Shown here: positions 23,752 to 32,238 of the stretch, one piece after another
How positions within the stretch are numbered: the first letter of the stretch is position 1
How the letters are laid out: the number at the start of each line of letters is the position of its first letter
Assembly (NCBI GenBank): GCA_030645735.1
Contig: JAUSNP010000001.1
Coordinates: 1-64,000 of the forward strand
Source of the DNA: Candidatus Moraniibacteriota bacterium
GTDB lineage: Bacteria > Patescibacteria > Paceibacteria > Moranbacterales > UBA2206
DNA length: 64,000 nt
Direction of reading: 5' to 3'
Made by a program: the position numbers and the translations under genes
The notes under the pieces: generated by a model
The model's database searches: none
Told to the model about the DNA's origin: nothing
The model's input: only the letters and a program-made list of their open reading frames with translations

Positions 23752-25341
23752 ATGAAAAAACAATTGGCAGAAATCATCAAAAAAGCTGTTTTGGAGCTGT
23801 TCGACCTTGAACAAGCTGATTTTGCTGTGGAATATCCGAAAGACGAGAAATTTGGGGATTATGCGGCCAATGTGGCGATGGTTTTGGCCAAAAAGTTAGG
23901 GAAGAGCCCAATTGAGATTGCTGAGGCAATCAAGTTACAAGTTACAAGTTACAAGTTACAAACTTTTGAAAAGATTGAAGTGGTGGCGCCGGGGTATATC
24001 AATTTTTATTTGTCAGAAAAATATTTGCAGGATGTTGTGGTTGAGATTCAAGACAAAAAAGAAAAGTTTGGAGAAAGTGAAATTGGTAAAGGCGTGAAAA
24101 TAAACAATGAATTTATTTCAGCCAATCCAACAGGCCCTTTGACGGTGGGGAATGGTCGTGGAGGATTTTGTGGTGATGCAATTTCTCGTGTGCTTCGAAA
24201 AACTGGATTTGAAGTCGTGAATGAATATTATATAAACGATGCTGGTGGACAAGTCTTGAAATTGGGGCACAGTGTGTTGAAAGATGAAGAAGCTGCCTAT
24301 ACTGGAGAATATATTGATGAGCTGAATAAAAAATATGGCGAGCTGACTGATGTAAAAGAAATTGGTCAATTAGCAGCCAAGGAAGTTTTAGAGAATATCA
24401 TCAAAAAAGTAGTTGTAGAAAAAATGCAGATTTCTTTTGATGTTTGGATGAGTGAGAAAAAAATTCAAGATGAAAATTTTGTTGAAAGGTCTATTGAAAT
24501 TTTGAAAGAAAAAAAGCTGACCTATGAATCAGAAGGTGCTTTGTGGTTGAAGACGACGAAATTCGGTGATGATAAGGACCGTGTGCTGATAAAGAGTGAT
24601 GGGCAGAAATCATATTTTGCTGGTGACTGTGGCTATATGTTAAACAAGATTGAAAGAAATTTCAGTCGCTTGATTATGGGGTTGGGTGCGGATCATCATG
24701 GTTACATTTCCAGATTGCGTGCCGTAGCCAAAGCCTTAGGGTTTGAAGGTGATTTTCGTTTTGTGATTTCACAATTAGTACGCATCATGAAAGATGGCAA
24801 AGAAGCTAGGATGAGTAAACGCGCTGGCAATGTTGTGAATGTTGATGAGCTGATTGATGCAGTTGGATCGGATGTAACTAGATTTTTTTTCTTGATGTAT
24901 TCACCCGATACTCATATGAGTTTTGATTTAGGCTTGGCGGAAGAGAAATCACAGAAGAACCCAGTTTTCTATGTGCAATATGCGCATGCTAGGATTTGTA
25001 GTGTTGTGCGCAAAGCGCAAGATTCAATAACCAAGATACAAGATACAAATAATGTTGATTTATCTTTGCTTAAAGATGAAAAAGAATTGAGTTTGATTCG
25101 TGAACTGAATAAGTTTCCAGAATTGGTGGAAGAACTTTCTCAAAGTTATGAGGTTCACAAGCTTCCATATTTTGCTATTAAGTTGGCTGATAAATTTCAT
25201 TCTTTCTACAATGCTTGTAAGGTGATTGATGAGGAAAATTTGGAATTGACCAAAGCGCGTTTGAATTTGATAACTGCAGTGAAGATTGTCTTGGCAGAAA
25301 CTTTGGATTTGATTGGGGTGAGTGCGCCGGAAAAGATGTGA
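23752..25341 (+). CDS. argS: Arginyl-tRNA synthetase
   Basis: A 529-residue class I synthetase with N-terminal Add1-like domain (1-115), catalytic Rossmann fold and all-alpha anticodon domain (about 400-529). The HIGH-type signature is LTVGNGRGG (T131-N134) instead of the common HVGH, and the KMSKS loop reads ARMSKRAGN (about 352-360). Two 7-nt repeats lie in frame: residues about 61-71 (four AAGTTAC units) in the N-domain, and about 427-433 (two AAGATAC units) at the linker to the anticodon domain. It ends with TGA. A TAGAAT box at 23739-23744 puts transcription right at the ATG. Confidence 0.95.
   Translation: MKKQLAEIIKKAVLELFDLEQADFAVEYPKDEKFGDYAANVAMVLAKKLGKSPIEIAEAIKLQVTSYKLQTFEKIEVVAPGYINFYLSEKYLQDVVVEIQDKKEKFGESEIGKGVKINNEFISANPTGPLTVGNGRGGFCGDAISRVLRKTGFEVVNEYYINDAGGQVLKLGHSVLKDEEAAYTGEYIDELNKKYGELTDVKEIGQLAAKEVLENIIKKVVVEKMQISFDVWMSEKKIQDENFVERSIEILKEKKLTYESEGALWLKTTKFGDDKDRVLIKSDGQKSYFAGDCGYMLNKIERNFSRLIMGLGADHHGYISRLRAVAKALGFEGDFRFVISQLVRIMKDGKEARMSKRAGNVVNVDELIDAVGSDVTRFFFLMYSPDTHMSFDLGLAEEKSQKNPVFYVQYAHARICSVVRKAQDSITKIQDTNNVDLSLLKDEKELSLIRELNKFPELVEELSQSYEVHKLPYFAIKLADKFHSFYNACKVIDEENLELTKARLNLITAVKIVLAETLDLIGVSAPEKM
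23932..23962. repeat. Heptamer repeat inside argS (AAGTTAC x4)
   Basis: Four exact tandem AAGTTAC units plus a partial one, translated as KLQVTSYKLQ. Confidence 0.95.
25033..25046. repeat. Heptamer repeat inside argS (AAGATAC x2)
   Basis: Two exact AAGATAC units preceded by a degenerate AAGATTC, translated as TKIQDT. Confidence 0.75.
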
Positions 25342-25403
25342 GGATATAAATCACAAATCAATCACTAATTTTTCTCGAATATTCACGAATGTTTATGAGT
25401 GGC

Positions 25404-25431
25404 TTGATGGGATTTACAAAAACCTTATTAT
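25404..25431 (+). promoter_or_regulatory. Promoter of the Ile T-box operon
   Basis: TTGATG (25404-25409), a 16-base spacer and TATTAT (25426-25431). Transcription would start near 25438, just before stem I of the T-box. Confidence 0.6.
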
Positions 25432-25439
25432 GAGGTAAT

Positions 25440-25676
25440 ATTTGGATACAAAAGCTTTGATGGAGCAATCACTCCGGAGCTTTGGAAAGAAAGTCGCAAG
25501 ACCCTAGACTCCAACGGGTATGCCCGTAATAGCTTGAATTAAGAGTCGCAAATCATAGAACGCATAACGTGGAACGCAAAAACGTTTCGCGATCCACGTT
25601 TCACGATACGCGATTGAACTAAGGTGGTACCACGTCGTTGACGTCCTTATGCATTTTTTGCAGAGGGCTTTTTTTA
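25440..25676 (+). promoter_or_regulatory. T-box riboswitch, isoleucine type, very short stem I
   Basis: Stem I: AAAGCT (25451-25456) with AGCTTT (25478-25483), inner GGAG/CTCC closing the loop CAATCA, which displays the Ile codon ATC (25468-25470). Next come a GACTC/GAGTC stem (25507-25547) enclosing ACGGG/CCCGT, and the antiterminator TAAGG-TGGTACC-ACGTC/GACGT-CCTTA; AAGGTGGTACCACG (25621-25634) is the T-box core, whose TGGT pairs with ACCA of tRNA-Ile. The terminator GTCCTTATGCA/TGCAGAGGGC with T-run ends near 25676. A heptamer hairpin is inserted at 25550-25617. It controls the HD gene and ileS by tRNA charging. Confidence 0.88.
25550..25617. repeat. Heptamer hairpin inserted in the T-box leader
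   Basis: Regular 7-mers AGAACGC, ATAACGT, GGAACGC, AAAAACG, then TTTCGCG, ATCCACG, TTTCACG, ATACGCG; the second set is complementary to the first. Confidence 0.85.
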
Positions 25677-25693
25677 TTTTAAAATATAAAGAT

Positions 25694-26275
25694 ATGAAAT
25701 TAGATAAAATAATAGAAGAAAAAATAAAAGAAGAGGTTCTTAAAAAACTTCAAAATGGAAAACCGAATTGGGACATTCCCCATACATTGAATGCTGTTGA
25801 ATGGATGCGCTGCTTGATTGAAGGTGAGGGCGGTAATGAAAGAATACTTATTCCTGCTATATATTTTCATGATACTGGATATCCAGAGCTTGATGAAAAT
25901 TATAATTATGACGATCTCATTGAAAGTAAAAAAATGCATGCAATAAAGGGGGCTGAATTTACAAAAAATGTTTTATCTCAAATAAATTATTTTTCTAAAG
26001 AAGAGGTTGAAGAGATTGTATATTTAGTTAAAAAACATGACGAGCATGATAATCTAGAAACGCATAATCGTAGATTGATATTTGAAGCAGATGGATTGTC
26101 AATGATTGATTGGGAGCATGTGAAGCCAAATTTTGATCAAAAAAACAGGACAGAATTTTTGAATAAATATTTTATTAGTGAAAGAGGTCTTGATAGGTGG
26201 CATACTATTACAGGAAAAAAATATTTAAAAATTTTATTTAAAAAAGCCAAGGAATATAATATAAATAATCCTTAA
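25694..26275 (+). CDS. HD-domain phosphohydrolase
   Basis: A 193-residue HD-superfamily protein: DIPHTLNAVEWM (first His), IYFHDTGYPE (His-Asp), MHAIKGAEFT (His), VKKHDEHDN and FEADGLSMIDW (Asp), the metal-binding set of the family. The start is the ATG at 25694; the upstream ATG at 25649 lies in the T-box terminator. It shares the Ile T-box leader with ileS, 30 bases downstream, so it is expected to rise when tRNA-Ile is uncharged. Its DNA is more AT-rich than its neighbours, suggesting separate origin. Substrate (nucleotide, ppGpp-like or other) unknown. Confidence 0.85.
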   Translation: MKLDKIIEEKIKEEVLKKLQNGKPNWDIPHTLNAVEWMRCLIEGEGGNERILIPAIYFHDTGYPELDENYNYDDLIESKKMHAIKGAEFTKNVLSQINYFSKEEVEEIVYLVKKHDEHDNLETHNRRLIFEADGLSMIDWEHVKPNFDQKNRTEFLNKYFISERGLDRWHTITGKKYLKILFKKAKEYNINNP

Positions 26276-26305
26276 CCTATATTTTAAAAAAGTAATAAAA
26301 ATTTT

Positions 26306-29300
26306 ATGTTCAAAAAAGTAGATCCAAAGATGACATTTCCAAAAATGGAAGAAGAAGTTTTGAAGTTTTGGGAAGAGAATCAAGTCTTTGAAAAGTCATT
26401 GGAAAAAAACAAAGACAAGCAAGCTTATGTTTTTTATGATGGACCGCCGTTTGCCACGGGCAATCCGCATTATGGTCACATTGTGGGCAGCGTGATGAAA
26501 GATGTGGTGCCGAGATATTGGACGATGCGCGGGCGATATGTGGAAAGAAAATGGGGTTGGGATTGCCATGGTTTGCCGATTGAAAACATCGCCGAAAAAG
26601 AATTGGGCATCAAGCGCAAAAACGAAATTGAAGAAATGGGCGTGGAGAAATTCAATGAGTTTTGTCGTTCCAAAGTTTTGAGCTATGTTTCAGTTTGGGA
26701 AAAAATCATCACCCGTTTGGGTCGTTGGGCCGATATGAAAAACGCCTACAAGACTATGGATTTGCCATACATGGAATCCATTTGGTTTGTCTTCAAAGAA
26801 TTGTGGGACAAAGGCTTGATTTATGAAGGCTATCGCTCGATGCATATTTGTACGCGTTGTGAAACAACTTTGTCACAACAAGAAGTTTCTGAAGGCTATA
26901 AGGACATCAAAGATTTGTCGGCTATCGCGAAATTTGAATTGGTGGACGAACCAGGAGCTTTTGTCTTGGCTTGGACCACCACACCCTGGACATTGCTGGG
27001 CAATGTGGCTTTGGCAGTGGGTGCGGAGATTGATTATGTAAAAATTAGTTACAATGATAAAGCTGGAAATGCACAACAATTTATTTTAGCAAAATCAATT
27101 TATGAAATTAAAAAAGATGAATTATTCCCATCGGTTAAGGAGTTAAAGGCAGATGAAGTTCCGCCAATGCCACCAAAAATTATAGAAGAATTTAAAGGTA
27201 ATAATCTAGTTGGCAAAAAATATAAACCTCTTTTTGATTATTATGTCGGCAAGGGAATTGAAAATGAGGAAAATGGTTGGCAGATTTATGCGGGTGATTT
27301 TGTGACTACTGAAGATGGAACGGGTGTGGTGCATATTGCGCCAGCGTTTGGTGATGATGACTTCCGATTGTCACAACAATATAATTTGCCATTTGTGCAA
27401 CATGTGGGGATGGACGGAATTATTAAAAAAGAGGCTGGTGAATTTGCTGGTATTAGCTTGAAGCCGAGAGCTAAAGATAAACCAGAGGAAATTCGAGAGG
27501 CTGATCTGACCATGATAAAAGCAATGGGTGACAAAATATTTCATTCTGAAAAATATTTACATAGTTATCCGCATTGTTGGCGCTGTGACACCCCACTCAT
27601 TAACTACGCGACTTCATCATGGTTTGTGAAAGTGACAGGCGTGAAAGAAAGGGCATTGGAGACAGCCAAAGAAATCAATTGGACACCCAATCACATCAAG
27701 GAAGGGCGTTTTGGAAAATGGTTGGAAGGTGCGCGTGACTGGTCAATTTCTCGTCAGAGATTTTGGGCCTCAGTCATGCCGATTTGGAGATGCAAAGAAT
27801 GTGGCGAGTTGGAAGTTTTTGGCTCTGTGGCATCTTTGGAAGAGCGAAGTGGCGCAAAGGTGACGGATTTGCATAAGCATGTAGTGGATAACATAACTTT
27901 CAAATGTCAAAAATGTTCTGGCGAAATGCATCGCGTGCCGGATGTGTTGGACACTTGGTTTGATTCCGGTTCGATGCCATACGCTCAGATGCACTATCCA
28001 TTTGAAAACAAAGAAAAATTTGAAGCCAATTTCCCAGCCGAGTTCATTGCGGAAGGGCAAGATCAAACTCGCGCTTGGTTCTATTATTTGCATGTTCTTG
28101 GCACGGCCTTGAAAGATAAGCCAGCTTTCAAGAATGTGATTGTCAATGGTATCGTTTTGGCGGAGGATGGCAAAAAGATGGCTAAGAAATTGCAAAATTA
28201 TCCAGACCCATCTTTGATGTTTGAAAAATACGGTGCTGATTCTATTCGCATGTATTTGATGAGCTCGCCAGTAGTGGCCGCAGAAAATTTGAATTTCAAA
28301 GAAGCGGATGTGGCTGACTTCATGCGTGGAACTTTCCGCATGTTGTGGAATTCATATTCTTTCTTTGTATTGTATGCTGACATCGATAAATGGAAACCAT
28401 CAGACCAAATCCCAAATCCCAAATCCCGAATCACAAATTTATTAGACAAATGGATTTTGTCTGAATTGAATATGCTCATCAGAGATTATAACAAGCACAT
28501 GGAGGCTTATGAATTGAATTATGCCTCACGCTTGTTTCCAAAATTTATCGACAATCTTTCCAATTGGTATATTCGTCGATCACGCAAAAGATTTTGGAAA
28601 TCGGAAGATGATGGCGACAAAGCTGAGGCCTATCAGACTTTGCATTTTGTGTTGGTTGAATTGGCAAAATTGATGGCACCTTTTGCACCGTTCATGGCAG
28701 AAGAAATTTTCAAGAATCTGACTGGCAAAGAATCAGTACATTTGGAGGATATGCCAATGGCGGATGAGAGTGTGATTAATGTCGACATGAATGGCGATAT
28801 GGAATATTTACGTAATACAATTAGCTCTGGGCTAAGAGCTAGGGCTGAGGCAAAAATAAAAGTTCGACAGCCATTGCAAGACGTTGTGATAATTGCTAAA
28901 GAAAGTTTCCCAGAAGAAATGAAGCAAATTATTTGTGATGAGTTGAATGTAAAAAAAGTTTTGGTTGTAAATGATTTCAATAATTTGGCTAGTGAGTATG
29001 TAGTAGGGGAGGAAAGTGGATTGAGGATTGCCTTAAACATTATCATAACCGAAGAACTGAAGCTTGAAGGCCAGGCGCGGGAAATTATCCGTTCAATTCA
29101 AGAGATGCGCAAAGAGGCTGGCTTTGAGGTTGACAATCGTATCAAAGTTGGCTACGATGGTTTGAATAATGTTTTTGAGAAGTTTAGTTCTTTAATCCAG
29201 CGAGAAGTGCTCGCTGTTGACATAGTTGCCGGTGTAATTGAAACTCCTGATCTACAAAAGGAGCTTGCAATTGACGGAAAAACTGCATCAATAAGTATCA

Positions 29301-29314
29301 AAAAGGAGCGCTAA
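26306..29314 (+). CDS. ileS: Isoleucyl-tRNA synthetase
   Basis: A 1002-residue class Ia synthetase. GNPHYGHIVGS (HYGH 55-58) is the HIGH motif; the CP1 editing domain follows (TTPWTLLGNVAL, about 228; GTGVVHIAPAFGDDD, about 338); DWSISRQRFW leads to the C-rich zinc part; and the KMSKS loop reads KKMAKKLQNYPDP (about 623). IRRSRKRFWK begins the anticodon domain. A heptamer repeat codes QIPNPKSRITN (about 701-711) in the linker before LDKWILSELN. It is under the Ile T-box with the HD gene. GGAG at 29304-29307, within its last codons, serves the next small ORF. Confidence 0.96.
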   Translation: MFKKVDPKMTFPKMEEEVLKFWEENQVFEKSLEKNKDKQAYVFYDGPPFATGNPHYGHIVGSVMKDVVPRYWTMRGRYVERKWGWDCHGLPIENIAEKELGIKRKNEIEEMGVEKFNEFCRSKVLSYVSVWEKIITRLGRWADMKNAYKTMDLPYMESIWFVFKELWDKGLIYEGYRSMHICTRCETTLSQQEVSEGYKDIKDLSAIAKFELVDEPGAFVLAWTTTPWTLLGNVALAVGAEIDYVKISYNDKAGNAQQFILAKSIYEIKKDELFPSVKELKADEVPPMPPKIIEEFKGNNLVGKKYKPLFDYYVGKGIENEENGWQIYAGDFVTTEDGTGVVHIAPAFGDDDFRLSQQYNLPFVQHVGMDGIIKKEAGEFAGISLKPRAKDKPEEIREADLTMIKAMGDKIFHSEKYLHSYPHCWRCDTPLINYATSSWFVKVTGVKERALETAKEINWTPNHIKEGRFGKWLEGARDWSISRQRFWASVMPIWRCKECGELEVFGSVASLEERSGAKVTDLHKHVVDNITFKCQKCSGEMHRVPDVLDTWFDSGSMPYAQMHYPFENKEKFEANFPAEFIAEGQDQTRAWFYYLHVLGTALKDKPAFKNVIVNGIVLAEDGKKMAKKLQNYPDPSLMFEKYGADSIRMYLMSSPVVAAENLNFKEADVADFMRGTFRMLWNSYSFFVLYADIDKWKPSDQIPNPKSRITNLLDKWILSELNMLIRDYNKHMEAYELNYASRLFPKFIDNLSNWYIRRSRKRFWKSEDDGDKAEAYQTLHFVLVELAKLMAPFAPFMAEEIFKNLTGKESVHLEDMPMADESVINVDMNGDMEYLRNTISSGLRARAEAKIKVRQPLQDVVIIAKESFPEEMKQIICDELNVKKVLVVNDFNNLASEYVVGEESGLRIALNIIITEELKLEGQAREIIRSIQEMRKEAGFEVDNRIKVGYDGLNNVFEKFSSLIQREVLAVDIVAGVIETPDLQKELAIDGKTASISIKKER
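28407..28441. repeat. Heptamer repeat inside ileS (AAATCCC x3)
   Basis: Three exact AAATCCC units, then GAATCAC and AAATTTA, in frame as QIPNPKSRITNL. Confidence 0.85.
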
Positions 29315-29446
29315 ATGAATACCGAAGTTGAATCAGCGTTGTCGCAGATCATGCACAATCCCAGCGGATTCGAGTTGGTAGTTATTGGGGTGTTCGCCGT
29401 GATGATGTTGCGAGTCATTTGCGAGGAATTTTTTTGTCATCGCTAA
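29315..29446 (+). CDS. Small membrane protein of 43 residues
   Basis: The ATG follows the ileS stop with no gap and has a good AGGAG Shine-Dalgarno site (29303-29307) at 7 bases, unusual for this window. The product has an acidic N-terminus (MNTEVESALSQIMHNPSGF), one hydrophobic helix (ELVVIGVFAVMMLRVI, about 20-35) and two Cys near the end (CEEFFCHR). No family recognised. A terminator starts 22 bases after the stop, which supports this as the last gene of the ileS operon. Confidence 0.55.
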   Translation: MNTEVESALSQIMHNPSGFELVVIGVFAVMMLRVICEEFFCHR

Positions 29447-29467
29447 GGGGTGGTGAGATTGAGAGGG

Positions 29468-29506
29468 GGTGTTCGCGCTTATAAAGAGCGAATGCCCCTT
29501 TTGATT
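29468..29506 (+). terminator. Rho-independent terminator of the ileS operon
   Basis: GGGG..TTCGC/GCGAA..CCCC stem followed by TTTTGATTTT. Confidence 0.8.
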
Positions 29507-29529
29507 TTCCTCTTGATTAGCAATATAAT
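29501..29529 (+). promoter_or_regulatory. Promoter giving a leaderless recO transcript
   Basis: TTGATT (29501-29506), a 17-base spacer and TATAAT (29524-29529); the recO ATG is only 7 bases further. The -35 box overlaps the T-run of the previous terminator. Confidence 0.75.
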
Positions 29530-29535
29530 AGGTAA

Positions 29536-30264
29536 ATGGACTACAAATACCAAGGTATAATTTTGAATAAGCGCGAAGTGGGCGAAGTGGATCGGATTTA
29601 TACGATTTACACTTTTGAAGCTGGAAAAATCCGTGTGTTGGGCAAAGGTGTGCGCAAACCTAATGCCAAATTGGCCGGCAATTTGGAGTCAGTCACGCAG
29701 GCGGAAATTTTTATGTCCAAAAACAAGGGCATGGGCAAAATCACAGGTTCGATTGCAATCAACAATTTCAGCAACATCAAATCCAACCTAGATTTGGTCA
29801 ATCGAGTTTTTTATGTCTTCAAAATTCTAGCCAGAATAATTTCTGAGGAAGAAAAAGATGAAAAAATCTTTTTGCTGTTGGAAAAATATTTGACAACTAT
29901 GGATGCAAATGAAGTTGGAGAAGACAAGGCAGATATTTTGACACTGGGATTGTTGTTTCAAATTTTGGCTGAAATGGGCTATCGGCTGGAAATGGAAAAA
30001 TGCGTGCATTGTGAGAAAAAATTGCTGCTAGAGAACAATTATTTCAGCATTTCCCGCGGAGGAGTTTTATGTGCAAATTGCCAAAATGTGGAAAACAAAA
30101 AGATATTGATTAGTAATGAGGCGATCAAATTGATTAGGATATTTTTACAAAATAGATTGGAAAATTTGATCAAACTTAAAGTTCCGCAAGCGGATATAAA
30201 CAGATTGAAAATAATTCTCAATGAATCAATCAATTGGTTCTCTGGTGAGAACTTCCGAATTTGA
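29536..30264 (+). CDS. recO: DNA repair protein RecO
   Basis: A 242-residue RecO: N-terminal OB fold (YKYQGIILNKREVGEVDRIYTIYT, then KIRVLGKGVRKPNAKLAG), helical middle, and a zinc ribbon with CVHCEKK (about 156-159) and CANC (about 179-182). It loads RecA on SSB-coated DNA with RecR. It is read from a leaderless promoter and followed after 59 bases by the DUF11 membrane protein. The stop codon is TGA. Confidence 0.93.
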   Translation: MDYKYQGIILNKREVGEVDRIYTIYTFEAGKIRVLGKGVRKPNAKLAGNLESVTQAEIFMSKNKGMGKITGSIAINNFSNIKSNLDLVNRVFYVFKILARIISEEEKDEKIFLLLEKYLTTMDANEVGEDKADILTLGLLFQILAEMGYRLEMEKCVHCEKKLLLENNYFSISRGGVLCANCQNVENKKILISNEAIKLIRIFLQNRLENLIKLKVPQADINRLKIILNESINWFSGENFRI

Positions 30265-30323
30265 TAAAAACCCCAATTTCTGGTATTATTTAGCTATTAA
30301 ATAAAAATAAAAAGCCAAAATCT

Positions 30324-32234
30324 ATGTCTTTGTCCGAAATAAAAAATAGTTTATACGAAAAAGAAGCTCCTAAGGATTTGAGCGCGCATGCTGAAAGTGA
30401 ATTTGATGCGCGCGTTGATTCTGTTGGCGCAGGAAAGGCGGAGATTGTTTCAACGGAAGATGTGTGGGAGAAAAAAGAAGCTGGACTATCTGAGCCGAAG
30501 AAAAAGACTCTGAAAACTGTCGGTATTATTTTGGGCATCATTGTCGGTATTGTGCTTATTCTTGTGGCAGTCTATCAGATTCGCAAATCTTCTTTCAATG
30601 AGAGTCGCGTAACTATTTCGGTTGACGGGCAGAAAGAAGCTAAAAGTGGGAAGCTTTTGACTTATGAAATAACCTACAACAATAATAATTGGGGATCTTT
30701 GAAGGGAGCTGTTTTGCGTATAACACATCCAGAAAGTTTCAAACCAGAAGAGAGTGTGCAATATCGAGAGGAAAGTCCAACTGTCAGCATAGTTAATCTG
30801 GGCGATTTGGCAGGACACGCTACCGGCAAGGTTATGTTTGGCGGTCGAGCTTTCACTCCCAAAGGCACCCTGATGTACATCAAAGCTGATTTAGTGTATA
30901 CCCCGTCTAATTTTAATAGTCAGTTCAGCACTAATGCCCAATTGGGAGTTAATGTGATTTCAACTCCAATGTCTTTGGAAATTATGGCTCCGCAGAATTT
31001 GGCGAGTGGCGATTCTTTGGACTATCAGATAACTTATAAAAATATTGGGGCAGAAGATTTTGAAAACATTCGACTTAAAGTAGATTTTCAGGATGGATTT
31101 ATTTTTTCCAAAGCTGAGCCGACTGCCTCAGAAGGCAACAATATTTGGTATATTGGACATCTTTCGGCTGGAGAAGAAGGCAAAGTTGTTGTAAGTGGAA
31201 AATTGCAAGGTGAGGAGGGCAATGTTAAAAAAGTGAATGCTTACATTGGGACTATAAATCAAGGGCAGTTCGTGAGTTATAATGAAGAAAATGTGGCTAC
31301 CAACATTGTTGCTTCGCCGTTAGTTATAATGCAAGCGGTTAATGGCGCATTTGAATATAACGCTAATGCTGGCGAGGATCTCAACTTTGAAATACAATAT
31401 AAAAACAATAGCGATGTTGGCCTGAAGAATGTTATTGTGAAAGAAGTGTTGGACAGTCCAATTTTAGATTATGCGACATTGGATATGACGGGCGGTTCAT
31501 TTGATATGGATACAAAAACTATCGAGTGGAAAGCGGTTGATTATCCAGTGCTTGGCAATCTTGCGCCTGGTCAGGGCGGTTCCATTAAATTTTCTATCAA
31601 GGTCAAAAGTGTTATCCCAATGCAAACAGTGAATGACAAAAATTTTGTTATTTCAGGAATAGCCAAAATAGATAGCCCCGACATTGTTACGCCACTTGAA
31701 ATGAATAAAATAATTGCTGGCAATAGAATTGATATAAAATTAAAATCCAAGCTAATATTGGATGTCAAAGGATATTATGCGGATTTGATGGTTCCTAACT
31801 CTGGTCCGGTTCCTCCAACTGTTGGACAAGAGACTAGCTATACAATTCATTTGAAAGCTGGTAATGTTTCTAACGATGTGACTGATGCCAGAATTGAAGT
31901 TATTTTGCCAGCTGGAGTGACTGTTACGGGCAGGGGCTATCCAGATGATGCTAAGATAGACTTTGATGAAAGATCTAATGTTTTAGTTTGGAATATCGGC
32001 AACATGCAAGCAGGGGATGGCGTTCTAAATCCAATAAAGGAAATAGCTTTTCAAATAAAAGTTAAACCAGCGCCAAATCAAGTCGGCGAGGTTATGGAGA
32101 TAATTAAAAATGTCAGTTTTTCAGCCAAAGACACTTTCACAAAACAGGATTTGAAGGCGCAAGCCGGAAGCAAAACTACAATGTTGCAAGAAGACCAAAC
32201 TATCAATGCGATTGGCTGGAAGGTGAGCAATTAA
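30324..32234 (+). CDS. Membrane-anchored protein with DUF11-like repeats
   Basis: A 636-residue protein with a charged cytoplasmic part (1-70), one membrane helix (about 75-97, VGIILGIIVGIVLILVAVY) and four beta-sandwich modules outside, recognised by the repeated text SGKLLTYEITYNNNN, SGDSLDYQITYKNIG, AGEDLNFEIQYKNNS and VGQETSYTIHLKAGN. This is the DUF11/COG1361-like pattern of archaeal and bacterial envelope proteins. No enzymatic motif; probably structural or adhesive. It is followed after 4 bases by tgt. Confidence 0.8.
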   Translation: MSLSEIKNSLYEKEAPKDLSAHAESEFDARVDSVGAGKAEIVSTEDVWEKKEAGLSEPKKKTLKTVGIILGIIVGIVLILVAVYQIRKSSFNESRVTISVDGQKEAKSGKLLTYEITYNNNNWGSLKGAVLRITHPESFKPEESVQYREESPTVSIVNLGDLAGHATGKVMFGGRAFTPKGTLMYIKADLVYTPSNFNSQFSTNAQLGVNVISTPMSLEIMAPQNLASGDSLDYQITYKNIGAEDFENIRLKVDFQDGFIFSKAEPTASEGNNIWYIGHLSAGEEGKVVVSGKLQGEEGNVKKVNAYIGTINQGQFVSYNEENVATNIVASPLVIMQAVNGAFEYNANAGEDLNFEIQYKNNSDVGLKNVIVKEVLDSPILDYATLDMTGGSFDMDTKTIEWKAVDYPVLGNLAPGQGGSIKFSIKVKSVIPMQTVNDKNFVISGIAKIDSPDIVTPLEMNKIIAGNRIDIKLKSKLILDVKGYYADLMVPNSGPVPPTVGQETSYTIHLKAGNVSNDVTDARIEVILPAGVTVTGRGYPDDAKIDFDERSNVLVWNIGNMQAGDGVLNPIKEIAFQIKVKPAPNQVGEVMEIIKNVSFSAKDTFTKQDLKAQAGSKTTMLQEDQTINAIGWKVSN

Positions 32235-32238
32235 ATTT

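Noticed and set aside
25339..25341. Alternative genetic code (UGA as Gly or Trp)
   Set aside because: UGA ends argS, recO and the 61601 gene exactly at the expected family ends, and no in-frame UGA was seen in conserved genes.
27770..28195. Minus-strand open frame opposite ileS
   Set aside because: Lies wholly inside a conserved synthetase domain and resembles no protein family.
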